This document shows, piece by piece, positions 12,405 through 20,179 of a DNA stretch of 44,113 nucleotides. The stretch covers positions 1 to 44,113 of the forward strand of contig JAHAYL010000020.1 in NCBI GenBank assembly GCA_018384065.1. Reading direction: 5' to 3'. The notes beneath the pieces were generated by a model. That model saw nothing but the letters and a program-made list of their open reading frames with translations, made no database searches and was not told the DNA's origin. The translations under genes were made by a program, and so were the position numbers. The stretch's first letter is position 1. The number at the start of each line of letters is the position of its first letter. This DNA is from Oxalobacter sp. (GTDB lineage Bacteria; Pseudomonadota; Gammaproteobacteria; Burkholderiales; Burkholderiaceae_D).

Positions 12405-12646
12405 GAGGAACAAAGAAGGACAAAGGAAAATGTAATCATACCGCAGAAGCGGTTTACGGCTATACGCTTTTTCTCCCCTGCCACCAAAGGCCTTGACCAT
12501 TTATGCCCGGTATCTGTTTTCTTTCCAGAATGGATGAGGAAAAACAGCTATCAACGCACGGTGATTACGGTTTTTTACATTTTTTCATTTTTTCTGACGG
12601 TCGATTTTCGGTATACTGGAATACTTTAAAGAGGAGGTGCTTGGTT

Positions 12647-14179
12647 ATGCGGAAATTTACAGTGGGATTACTGGCAATGTTGGTGGCAGGCGCCTTCGCA
12701 ACATCCCCTGTATCTGCGTCCGTGAAGAAAATAACCATGGCAGCCCCTGCCAGGAAAGCGGACACGAAGAAGGCCGTTTCAAAAGTCAGCAAGCCGGCTA
12801 AAACGGTGGCGAAAAAAGCGGATAAAGGGAAAGCTGCCACGAAGCCAGCATCCAAGACCGCCCACGCCAAGACGGTTGCACCTGCCAAGGAAAAAGCTGG
12901 GAAAAACCAAAGGAAAACGGTTGCCGCTGCCCATGGCAAAGACCATCATCCTGCCAAGCAGCCGGTGAAAACCGCTCCGGCGAAGACTGTTGCAGCAAAA
13001 CATACGCCTGTGAAGACGGTTGCCCAGCATCCTTCCCCAAAAACGTCTTCTACTGCCACCAAGACAGCTTATGCGCCTGCATACACACATACGCAGCCAG
13101 TTGTCCAGAACACTTACAAGCCGCCTGTCCAGGCAGTACGCACCATCTCGGCTGACCCGTTGCCTCCCTTCTTAACGTCAGGCAGTTCCAACCATTCAGC
13201 CAGCACCTTCAAGACAGCGGCCCCGCAGTCAGCTTCTGTTACGCCACCGATTTCTTCTTTCGGCAGGTCCAGCAGCATGCCGGCGGTCTTCAATACGCCA
13301 GCCAATGCTTCCCTGCCAAGCCAGAGACCGATTTATGTGGGTGAAACACCGAATGGCCCTGAAACGCGTGCGAAGGCGGTACTGGTGCTGGATGAGGACA
13401 AACTGAAAATCCTTTACGAACGCAACAGCACCTCACGCATGTCGATGGCTTCCATCACAAAACTGATGACGGCCTTGGTGGTTGTTGAGGCGATGCAGGA
13501 TATGAACCAGATCCTGGAAATCTCCTCTGAGGATATCGACCATCTCAAGGGAACCGGATCAAGGCTGAAAATCGGTACACGTCTGCCCCGGAAGGAAATG
13601 CTGCATCTTGCCCTGATGAGCTCCGAGAACCGCGCCGCTTCCGCACTGGGACGCTATTATCCTGGTGGCAGGGAAGAATTCATCAAAGCCATGAACCTGA
13701 AAGCGGCTATCCTGGGGATGACGAATACCAAATATGTGGACACCAATGGCCTTTCCCCGCAGAATGTCTCCTGCGCCCGGGACCTTGCCAAACTGGTCAT
13801 GGCTGCGGCAGAACATCCGCTTATCCGTAAATACTCCACAGCGGAATACCATACGGTTTACGATGGTGAGAAGAACCTGAGTTATGGCAGCACCAACCGG
13901 TTGACCCATAGTTCAAGCTGGAAAATCCAGGTCCAGAAGACCGGTTATATCCGTGAAGCCGGGCAATGCCTCGTGATGAAGACAACCATTGACCGCCGTC
14001 CGATTGTGATGGTCCTGCTGAATGTGGTCGGACCAAAAGGCGCACGCATTGTCGATGCCCAGCATATCAAGGACTGGCTGGTGCATGACAATTCCAGTTC
14101 AAGGTCCTTTTTCGGCAGCAGCCGGACCCCGTCAAGCAGCAGTACCGCTTCTTTCGGCGACGACGACTTCTACAACTGA
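12647..14179 (+). CDS. pbpG: Periplasmic D-alanyl-D-alanine endopeptidase, PBP7 type
   Basis: A serine peptidase of family S11 that cuts peptidoglycan cross-links in the periplasm. The signal peptide (residues 1-25, ending VSASV) is followed by a 200-residue low-complexity linker, first very rich in Lys/Ala/Thr, then in Pro/Ser/Thr. The catalytic domain has all three motifs: Ser269-X-X-Lys272 (SITK), Ser326-X-Asn328 (SEN) and Lys431-Thr-Gly (KTG). A Ser-rich tail ends the 510-aa chain. GAGGAGG precedes ATG 12647, and the frame upstream of that lacks a ribosome site. E. coli PBP7 is about 310 aa, so the linker is a large addition. A -10 like TATACT sits at 12611-12616. Confidence 0.92.
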   Translation: MRKFTVGLLAMLVAGAFATSPVSASVKKITMAAPARKADTKKAVSKVSKPAKTVAKKADKGKAATKPASKTAHAKTVAPAKEKAGKNQRKTVAAAHGKDHHPAKQPVKTAPAKTVAAKHTPVKTVAQHPSPKTSSTATKTAYAPAYTHTQPVVQNTYKPPVQAVRTISADPLPPFLTSGSSNHSASTFKTAAPQSASVTPPISSFGRSSSMPAVFNTPANASLPSQRPIYVGETPNGPETRAKAVLVLDEDKLKILYERNSTSRMSMASITKLMTALVVVEAMQDMNQILEISSEDIDHLKGTGSRLKIGTRLPRKEMLHLALMSSENRAASALGRYYPGGREEFIKAMNLKAAILGMTNTKYVDTNGLSPQNVSCARDLAKLVMAAAEHPLIRKYSTAEYHTVYDGEKNLSYGSTNRLTHSSSWKIQVQKTGYIREAGQCLVMKTTIDRRPIVMVLLNVVGPKGARIVDAQHIKDWLVHDNSSSRSFFGSSRTPSSSSTASFGDDDFYN

Positions 14180-14346
14180 CCATCAGCCGGTCATAAGCAT
14201 CTTCGGGGTCCTGTTTTCCTGATGCCTGCCTATGGTGGGCGGAAAATTCCTGATGCCATGCCGTTTCTCCATCAGCCGCAAGCCTTACCCATCCAAGCCA
14301 GCTTGATTTAGAATATCCAGGTCAAACGCATATTGAGGAGAATCAT

Positions 14347-14994
14347 ATGGAATTCAGTGAAGCAGTGAAGAAACGCCGCTCTATCCGGGATTTCGATGAA
14401 AGACCGATTGATAAAGCTGTTTTGAAAGCGATTGTCGAAGAAGCCCAATGGGCGCCTTCCTGGGTCAACTCCCAACCTTGGAAAGTCTATATCGCAACCG
14501 GTGATACCTTGAAAGCCATCAAGAAAGACCACCTTGCCAAGGTTCAGGCAGGAGAGGGCGGCAACTCGGATTTCAAGCGGGCTCCCCGGGAATCTTTCGG
14601 TGCTTTCCCGCTGAAGAACATGCAGACGCTTGGGACACATCTCGGCACCTACCTGAACAATGACTTCACAGAATTCAATGCGGCGCAAGGACGCCTCTAC
14701 CGGTGTGGGGCAGCCGTTTACATCACCATTCCAAAAGGCTCCCCTGAATGGGCAATCATGGATATGGGCGGCTTTGAACAGACACTGATGCTGAGCGCTG
14801 CCAGCAGAGGGATTGATTCCATCCCTGCTTATGAGTTTGTGAAATTCCCTGAAATGGTCCGCAGCTATCTGGGTATCCCAGACGATGAGCTGGTCGCCAT
14901 CGGTGTCGGTCTTGGCTATGCTTCTGACATTGCCATGAACGGTTACCGTTCCCCAAGGGTTCCTTTGGATGAGATGCTGGTCATCAAGGAATAA
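14347..14994 (+). CDS. Nitroreductase-family FMN oxidoreductase
   Basis: A flavoprotein that uses NAD(P)H to reduce nitro compounds, quinones or related substrates; the physiological substrate cannot be read from sequence. The 215-aa length fits the family. The N-terminal RRSIRDFD motif binds the FMN phosphate, SWVNSQPWK contacts the flavin, and GVGLGYASD near the C-terminus completes the FMN site. GAGGAG precedes the ATG at 6-7 nt. It lies 167 bp after the endopeptidase gene and 26 bp before a small secreted-protein gene, with which it probably forms an operon ending at the terminator near 15540. Confidence 0.92.
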   Translation: MEFSEAVKKRRSIRDFDERPIDKAVLKAIVEEAQWAPSWVNSQPWKVYIATGDTLKAIKKDHLAKVQAGEGGNSDFKRAPRESFGAFPLKNMQTLGTHLGTYLNNDFTEFNAAQGRLYRCGAAVYITIPKGSPEWAIMDMGGFEQTLMLSAASRGIDSIPAYEFVKFPEMVRSYLGIPDDELVAIGVGLGYASDIAMNGYRSPRVPLDEMLVIKE

Positions 14995-15020
14995 AACGCG
15001 CCATAACTGACTGGAAACGG

Positions 15021-15509
15021 ATGATGAGACGTCTGACAGCAACCTGCATGATGCTGGCGTGCTTCCCTGCTTATGCAGCAGGGCTGCCTGATGGTGTGTT
15101 CATGGATTATGACTGGATCAGAAGCCATGCCCAGATGATTGATACGACCGTAAGCAACCGCATCTATGCAATTGCCCCTACCCCACAGGATGTCCAGGAC
15201 CACACTGGATTGGTCATTGAGGTTCCCATCAACCTGAAAGATGGCGATACGATGTATGTCGGTTATGAGCAGGCAGACTGTGAAAAGCGGCAGGTCATCA
15301 CCCTTTCCAGCAAATTCATTTACCTGGACGGGAAAAACACAACGGAATGGACCAACCAGAAACACGCCCTGCAGAAAGCTGAATGGCGTGCAATGACAGG
15401 AGATGCCTATCATGACAGCCAACTCGGGAAACGGGCGGATTTCCTCTGTGGCATGACCAACGGAGCCCCTGATTCGAAGACGGTTTTCCAGCAGTCTGCC
15501 GGGGAATGA
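15021..15509 (+). CDS. Small secreted protein of unknown function
   Basis: A 162-aa exported protein. The N-terminus MMRRLTATCMMLACFPAYAA is a Sec signal peptide with likely cleavage after AYA. The mature part has two cysteines (in ADCEKR and FLCGM) that could form a disulphide. The spacing of the Tyr/Cys/Arg residues followed by FIYLDGK loosely recalls small periplasmic surface-adhesin-E-like proteins, but this is too weak for a name. GGAAACGG precedes the start. It follows the nitroreductase closely and is itself followed by a strong terminator. Confidence 0.75.
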   Translation: MMRRLTATCMMLACFPAYAAGLPDGVFMDYDWIRSHAQMIDTTVSNRIYAIAPTPQDVQDHTGLVIEVPINLKDGDTMYVGYEQADCEKRQVITLSSKFIYLDGKNTTEWTNQKHALQKAEWRAMTGDAYHDSQLGKRADFLCGMTNGAPDSKTVFQQSAGE

Positions 15510-15515
15510 CAGAAC

Positions 15516-15617
15516 CTACGGAAAAACGCCCGATGTGCAGAGCGCATCGGGCGTTTCTTTTGCGGGCAACCGAAGACTGATGGAAACCTGCTGAAAAGAG
15601 GCGGAGAAAAAAATCAT
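15516..15617 (-). CDS. Possible 33-aa peptide in the Fur-box transcript
   Basis: ATG 15617 is preceded by GGAGG (15625-15629) at the ideal 7-nt spacing, 20 nt after the predicted transcription start. The frame MIFFSASFQQVSISLRLPAK continues for 13 more residues and stops at TAG 15516-15518. That stop lies past the hairpin and U-run of the terminator, so a transcript ended there would lack it. Either the peptide is made from read-through RNA, or the message is non-stop and the peptide is tagged for degradation, or the frame is accidental within a small RNA. I know no relative. Confidence 0.3.
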   Translation of the reverse strand: MIFFSASFQQVSISLRLPAKETPDALCTSGVFP

Positions 15618-15637
15618 AGGGCTTCCTCCAATCTTCT
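15521..15637 (-). ncRNA. Candidate iron-responsive small RNA or short mRNA (unit B)
   Basis: A predicted transcript of about 117 nt on the minus strand, bounded by a near-perfect promoter (TTGCAA, 17 bp, TATAAT) under a Fur-like box and by a 13-bp terminator hairpin with its U-run at 15521-15525. It contains no gene of normal size. The middle is an unstructured pyrimidine stretch (UUUUUUUCUCCGCCUC), which could bind Hfq and pair with ribosome sites. It shares with the second unit the order CAGGU then CAGUCUU. It also contains a perfect Shine-Dalgarno and a 33-codon frame, so it may be a short message. The transcript is inferred, not observed. Confidence 0.5.
15522..15561. terminator. Strong bidirectional rho-independent terminator
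   Basis: ACGCCCGATG (15526-15535) pairs with CATCGGGCGT (15545-15554), and three further inner pairs leave a 3-nt loop. On the + strand TTTCTTTT follows, ending the nitroreductase and secreted-protein transcript. On the minus strand TTTTT follows, ending unit B. Confidence 0.92.
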
Positions 15638-15643
15638 GGAAGG

Positions 15644-15687
15644 ATTATAGGCAATAACCCTTTTATTTGCAAATGATTCTTATTTTC
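15644..15687 (-). promoter_or_regulatory. Promoter with overlapping Fur-like box (unit B)
   Basis: On the minus strand TTGCAA (15667-15672), exactly 17 bp, and TATAAT (15644-15649) form a near-consensus sigma70 promoter. The 19 bp at 15669-15687 match the classical Fur consensus GATAATGATAATCATTATC at 14 of 19 positions and overlap the -35 by 4 bp, so bound Fe-Fur would block polymerase. A further half-site (AAATCATTTTC) lies just upstream. Confidence 0.65.
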
Positions 15688-15876
15688 AACTAAATCATTT
15701 TCAGATCTCCACCGTTTTTCCCTTGGTTATACAGATGTTATCCTCTGGTTTTTCAACAGGCTGTTGTGGATAAACATCCTCAAAGGATTTCCGTATCGGT
15801 TTCTGGACGATGACTGTGAAAAACGCCAAGCGGGAAAGTCATGGCGGAGGCAAACCAGGATTTATGAAGGAGGAAT
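15688..15876. other. AT-rich intergenic stretch with a DnaA box and a dyad
   Basis: Between unit B and the 130-aa gene lies a stretch without a frame I can support. It contains one perfect DnaA box on the minus strand (TTATCCACA, 15765-15773), overlapped by the inverted repeat CAACAG-G-CTGTTG (15754-15766), possibly a repressor site. The promoter of the following gene should be here, but I see no clear hexamer pair. Confidence 0.4.
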
Positions 15877-16269
15877 ATGGGCAACATCATAAGATTGGAT
15901 GATACAGCGCCGGTCGATAGATGGCTGTCAATGTCGAATCAGGGAACGGATTGTTTTCTGGAATTACTGATTTATGCCTCTGGAACCATTGGGCAGACAC
16001 AGTCACAGAAGGAAATGATTTCTTTTTTAAAAGACAGGAAAGACATCAATAATGTGGCACCGGGAACTGCCGGTTTTGATATAAAAGATATGCCTTGGGA
16101 AGCCTCTTCCTTATCTGAGGATGTGCGGTTTCTTCTCAGGATTATTGAGATGGCAAAAAGCCGCACAGTATGGGAAAAACTGCCTTATGAACCAGAAGAA
16201 TCGATTGTGATTCCGTTTCTTGACCTATTTGCAGACATGGTCAGGGAAATGGACAAGCATGATGGATGA
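15877..16269 (+). CDS. Uncharacterised 130-aa protein, possibly acquired
   Basis: I do not recognise a named family. The start is certain: AAGGAGGA stands 5-6 nt before the ATG. The product is acidic and soluble, with no signal or membrane segment. It is mostly helical, with a conserved-looking core (SFLKDRKDIN, then GFDIKDMPWE, then EESIVIPFLDLFADMV). Codon use differs from the neighbours: AGA, AGG, ATA, TTA and AAA are frequent, and GC at third positions is low, which suggests horizontal acquisition. It stands alone between two minus-strand Fur-box units, transcribed against both. It could be an immunity- or antitoxin-like small protein, but nothing here shows that. Confidence 0.75.
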   Translation: MGNIIRLDDTAPVDRWLSMSNQGTDCFLELLIYASGTIGQTQSQKEMISFLKDRKDINNVAPGTAGFDIKDMPWEASSLSEDVRFLLRIIEMAKSRTVWEKLPYEPEESIVIPFLDLFADMVREMDKHDG

Positions 16270-16288
16270 GGCAACAGATTCCAGAATG

Positions 16289-16316
16289 AAAAAAAACCCG
16301 CTGACAGTTCAACGGG
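16289..16316 (-). terminator. Rho-independent terminator of unit A
   Basis: On the minus strand CCCGTTGA (16316-16309) pairs with TCAGCGGG (16304-16297) across a 4-nt loop, followed by eight T residues. The 8-bp GC-rich stem plus U8 is canonical. No minus-strand protein gene ends near it, so it must serve a non-coding transcript. Confidence 0.88.
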
Positions 16317-16393
16317 CTAGGTAAAAAGACTGGCATAACGCAGACCTGTATTGACCAGAGGAGACGTTCTGGACCAATGCTTTTCAAGTCTAC
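16289..16393 (-). ncRNA. Candidate Fur-regulated small RNA (unit A)
   Basis: A predicted RNA of about 105 nt on the minus strand, from a start 6-8 nt after the -10 box to the U8 terminator. No start codon with a ribosome site lies inside it. A 5' hairpin (16351-16377; stem CCAGA/TCTGG extended by TTG/CAA after a small internal loop) exposes the loop ACGUCUCC, part of a CUCCUC run complementary to the Shine-Dalgarno GAGGAG. A single-stranded segment follows, with a U-rich patch (CUUUUUACC) suited to Hfq, then the terminator. Fur box, promoter, size and fold match RyhB/PrrF-type iron-starvation RNAs. Function is inferred; sequence homology to a known RNA was not tested. Confidence 0.65.
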
Positions 16394-16400
16394 GGGAAGC

Positions 16401-16447
16401 ATTCTAACCCATCATCTTTATAAATGCAAGTAAGAATTATTCTTATT
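16401..16447 (-). promoter_or_regulatory. Sigma70 promoter with adjoining Fur-like box (unit A)
   Basis: On the minus strand TTGCAT (16424-16429), exactly 17 bp, and TAGAAT (16401-16406). Directly upstream, 16431-16445 is a perfect 7-1-7 inverted repeat TAAGAAT-T-ATTCTTA, the same geometry as the Fur core TGATAAT-N-ATTATCA. Counted as a 19-mer it matches the Fur consensus at 12 positions. Outer bases extend the symmetry to 21 bp with one mismatch, touching the -35. Confidence 0.7.
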
Positions 16448-16700
16448 TAAAAAAATTTATGGCAGAAATAAAGCTTGCATGATCCTTGTTCCCCAAAAAC
16501 AACCTGGATGAAAACCCTGCTTCCTGTCAAAACCTGTGGATGCCTGTCCCAACGGATTTACGGAAAGCCAGATTGTTAACTGAGGTGGCAACAGCGGCCA
16601 GCATGGTGACTTTATATAGTACGGTGGTGGACGCCAGCATCGTGATGGCTTCGGCGGTCACCGCAGATAGGCTTGATATGGCATAAGCCATCCTCTGACA
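16448..16700. other. Intergenic stretch with overlapping small frames of doubtful status
   Basis: About 250 bp between unit A's operator and the purA terminator. On the minus strand 16527-16691 encodes 54 aa (MAYAISSLSAVTAEAITMLA...), hydrophobic and helical with codon use like real genes, but AGAGG abuts its ATG with no spacer and no promoter is visible. On the + strand an overlapping frame ends at 16686 just before a terminator, but has only a TTG start without a ribosome site. Either could be the remnant of a lost gene. I annotate neither as coding. Confidence 0.35.
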
Positions 16701-16705
16701 GAAAA

Positions 16706-16737
16706 GGGCAGGAAAAAAATCTTCCTGCCCCGTTTTT
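16706..16737. terminator. Bidirectional terminator after purA
   Basis: GGGCAGGAA (16706-16714) pairs perfectly with TTCCTGCCC (16722-16730). CGTTTTTATC follows on the + strand and TTTTCTGTC on the minus strand. It lies 32 bp past the purA stop and ends the long minus-strand cluster. Its better U-run faces the + strand, where no certain gene ends. Confidence 0.85.
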
Positions 16738-16768
16738 ATCAGGTTCTGGCTGATGCCGTATATTGTCC

Positions 16769-18073
<1,305 letters not shown>

Positions 18074-18078
18074 TCAAC

Positions 18079-19242
18079 TCATTTGTTACTTATGGTTTTC
18101 AGTACCCAGTCTCCACTGGATGCATCCTGTTCCAAGCGCTGACCGCAAGCGAATTCATCTGTCCGATGGACAGAGTTCTGTAAATTATAAATGACTGTGA
18201 CACCTGCCTTGCGCAGCTCGCTGACTTTTTTCGCCAAGGCAGGGTCATCGCTCCAGGGAGCCATCACTGCAGGACGCTTCTCAGCAGCCGGCAGGACCCT
18301 TGCAAGTTCCCGGATATCCAGGGAAAAGCCTGTTGCCGGGCGGGAACGTCCAAATGCCTCTGATACAGAATCATAGCGTCCCCCACGTGCAATCGCATTG
18401 GGCAGTCCCGGGATATAGGCGGCAAACATGATTCCGCTGTGATAGTGGTAGCCATGCATGTCGGCAAGGTCGATTGTCACTTTGTCACTCTCTGCCTGCC
18501 CTGCCAGGTACTCCAGCTCACGCAGTGCACTGGAGACGCCATCGACCTGTGGCAGGACCGCCCGGGCCTTCTCAAGGATGGAGACATCACCATAAAGCTC
18601 TGGCAGGGCCAGCAATGCCTTACGGGTGTTTTCATGGAAGTCCGCTGTCAGTTCCGACAGTCCAGGCATGTCTTTTGTCTCAAGCATGTCGAAGAGCTGC
18701 GCTTCATGGGCTTTTGCCTGTGGGTCCAAAGAGACAATCGCCTTGAGGACGCCGACATGGCTCAGGTCAAGGTTGACATCAGCAAGCCCAACCGCCTTCA
18801 GGGTTGACAGCGCCAGTTTCTGGATTTCTGCATCTGCCTGGATGCCCGCACAGCCGAAAAGCTCTGCGCCTGCCTGCAGGGGTTCACGGGTCGCCTGGAG
18901 GCCTGATGGCCGTGTATGCAGGATACTGCCCGCATAACAGAGACGGACAACCCTGCTCCGGTTCATGAGATGGGCATCAATACGCGCCACCTGTGTGGTC
19001 ATATCAGCCCGGATACCCATTGTCTTGCCAGACAGCTGGTCAATGAGCTTGAAGGTATCAAGCTCGGTATCCTTGCCGACCCCGGTCAGCAGGGATTCAA
19101 GATACTCCAGCATCGGCGGGATGACGAATTCATATCCATAGGAACGGAACTCATCAAGGACCCTGCGGCGCAGGTCTTCCATTTTCCTGGCTTCAGAAGG
19201 CAGGACATCCGCAATGAACTCTGGTAAAAGCCAATTGGGCAT
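18079..19242 (-). CDS. hisZ: ATP phosphoribosyltransferase regulatory subunit HisZ
   Basis: A histidyl-tRNA-synthetase paralogue without aminoacylation activity that activates the short form of HisG, the first enzyme of histidine synthesis. The 387-aa chain has the class II synthetase-like fold: [12 protein letters not shown] at the start, [15 protein letters not shown] for motif-2-like contacts, and the C-terminal ARGGRYD and [13 protein letters not shown] segments. Residues differ clearly from HisS, which is encoded separately at 26.3-27.7 kb. Presence of HisZ predicts a short-form HisG elsewhere in the genome. It sits between hflC and purA, the usual betaproteobacterial place. Confidence 0.93.
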   Translation of the reverse strand: MPNWLLPEFIADVLPSEARKMEDLRRRVLDEFRSYGYEFVIPPMLEYLESLLTGVGKDTELDTFKLIDQLSGKTMGIRADMTTQVARIDAHLMNRSRVVRLCYAGSILHTRPSGLQATREPLQAGAELFGCAGIQADAEIQKLALSTLKAVGLADVNLDLSHVGVLKAIVSLDPQAKAHEAQLFDMLETKDMPGLSELTADFHENTRKALLALPELYGDVSILEKARAVLPQVDGVSSALRELEYLAGQAESDKVTIDLADMHGYHYHSGIMFAAYIPGLPNAIARGGRYDSVSEAFGRSRPATGFSLDIRELARVLPAAEKRPAVMAPWSDDPALAKKVSELRKAGVTVIYNLQNSVHRTDEFACGQRLEQDASSGDWVLKTISNK

Positions 19243-19303
19243 GATTATTAAAGCATTCCAGCAAAAAGGTTAAATGATAATACAATCAGGACCGTATGTT
19301 GAG

Positions 19304-20179
19304 TTATTTTTCACCTGTCCGATGTTTCAGGAACCTGAAAAACGGTGAGGACGCATCCAGCACCAGGACATTCCTGTTCTTGTCCTTGAAGCTTTCACGA
19401 TAGGACTGGAGGCTCCGGTAGAACCTGTAGAATTCCGGGTCTTCCCGATAGGCCTGCCCATGGATCCGTGCGGCTTCCGCATCGCCCTGCCCCCGGATCC
19501 TGCCCGCTTCCCGTTCAGCATCATTCAGGATAGCCACACGCTGGCGGTCTCCCTCAGCACGGATTTTCTTCGCTTCTTCCTCACCTTTGGCACGGATTTC
19601 CGCAGCAACCTTCGCTTTTTCGGATTTCATCTGCTCATAGATGGTTGCAGCTGTCTCATCGGTATAGTTGACGCGCTCAAGCCGTGCCTCAACAATCTCA
19701 ACGCCGGTATTCCGGGTCTTTTCCGCCAACAGGTCTGTCAGTTCTTTGGGAATCCCGCCTTTTTCCCCAACCAAGGTGTCGGCAAAGGTATGACGTGCCA
19801 TCACTTCACTGATGGCAGTCTTTGCTGCCTTGACAATCCGGTCCTGTGCCACTTCTTCCTTGGCTTCAAAGGAAACATAATACTGCTGGGGATCGGATAT
19901 CCGCCATCTGATGATGGCATCCGCAAGGATATGGACGCGGTCAGCTGTGACGATATGTTCCGGTTCTGTTGTACTGGTTGTCTGGATACGGCTGTCCAAC
20001 AGCATCTCTCTCTGGATCGGCATAGGCCATTTCATATAAAGCCCCGGCTCAGTCACAACCGCCTGGACCTGTCCAAACCCGAAGACAAGGGCATACTGTG
20101 ATTGGTCAACCACATAAAACCCTGTGTATGCTTCTGTCGCAAGAAGCACCAGAGCCACCAGAATACCGATATATTTCAT
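19304..20179 (-). CDS. hflC: HflC, SPFH-domain partner of FtsH protease
   Basis: An inner-membrane protein that with HflK forms a large periplasmic cage around FtsH and modulates its proteolysis. The N-terminal membrane helix (about 4-22) is followed by an SPFH/band-7 domain (about 25-190) and an Ala/Glu/Arg-rich helix (KAKVAAEIRAKGEEEAKKI) that in the complex forms the cage wall. The 291-aa length is typical. Its ATG overlaps the hflK stop as ATGA, giving equal translation of partners. A small DUF2065 gene often found downstream in this order is absent; only 61 bp separate it from hisZ. Confidence 0.95.
   Translation of the reverse strand: MKYIGILVALVLLATEAYTGFYVVDQSQYALVFGFGQVQAVVTEPGLYMKWPMPIQREMLLDSRIQTTSTTEPEHIVTADRVHILADAIIRWRISDPQQYYVSFEAKEEVAQDRIVKAAKTAISEVMARHTFADTLVGEKGGIPKELTDLLAEKTRNTGVEIVEARLERVNYTDETAATIYEQMKSEKAKVAAEIRAKGEEEAKKIRAEGDRQRVAILNDAEREAGRIRGQGDAEAARIHGQAYREDPEFYRFYRSLQSYRESFKDKNRNVLVLDASSPFFRFLKHRTGEK

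Noticed and set aside
12405-12500. N-terminal extension of SMC to an ATG at 12500
   Set aside because: The extra 32 residues are unlike any SMC start, and the family N-terminus begins exactly at GTG 12404.
15754-15773. A replication origin around the DnaA box
   Set aside because: Only one box, no cluster, no AT-rich unwinding repeats, and no dnaA, dnaN, parA or gidA nearby.
19250-19280. A third Fur box upstream of hisZ (AATGATAAT)
   Set aside because: Only nine contiguous positions of the 19-bp consensus match and the other half-site is absent; no iron-related gene follows.
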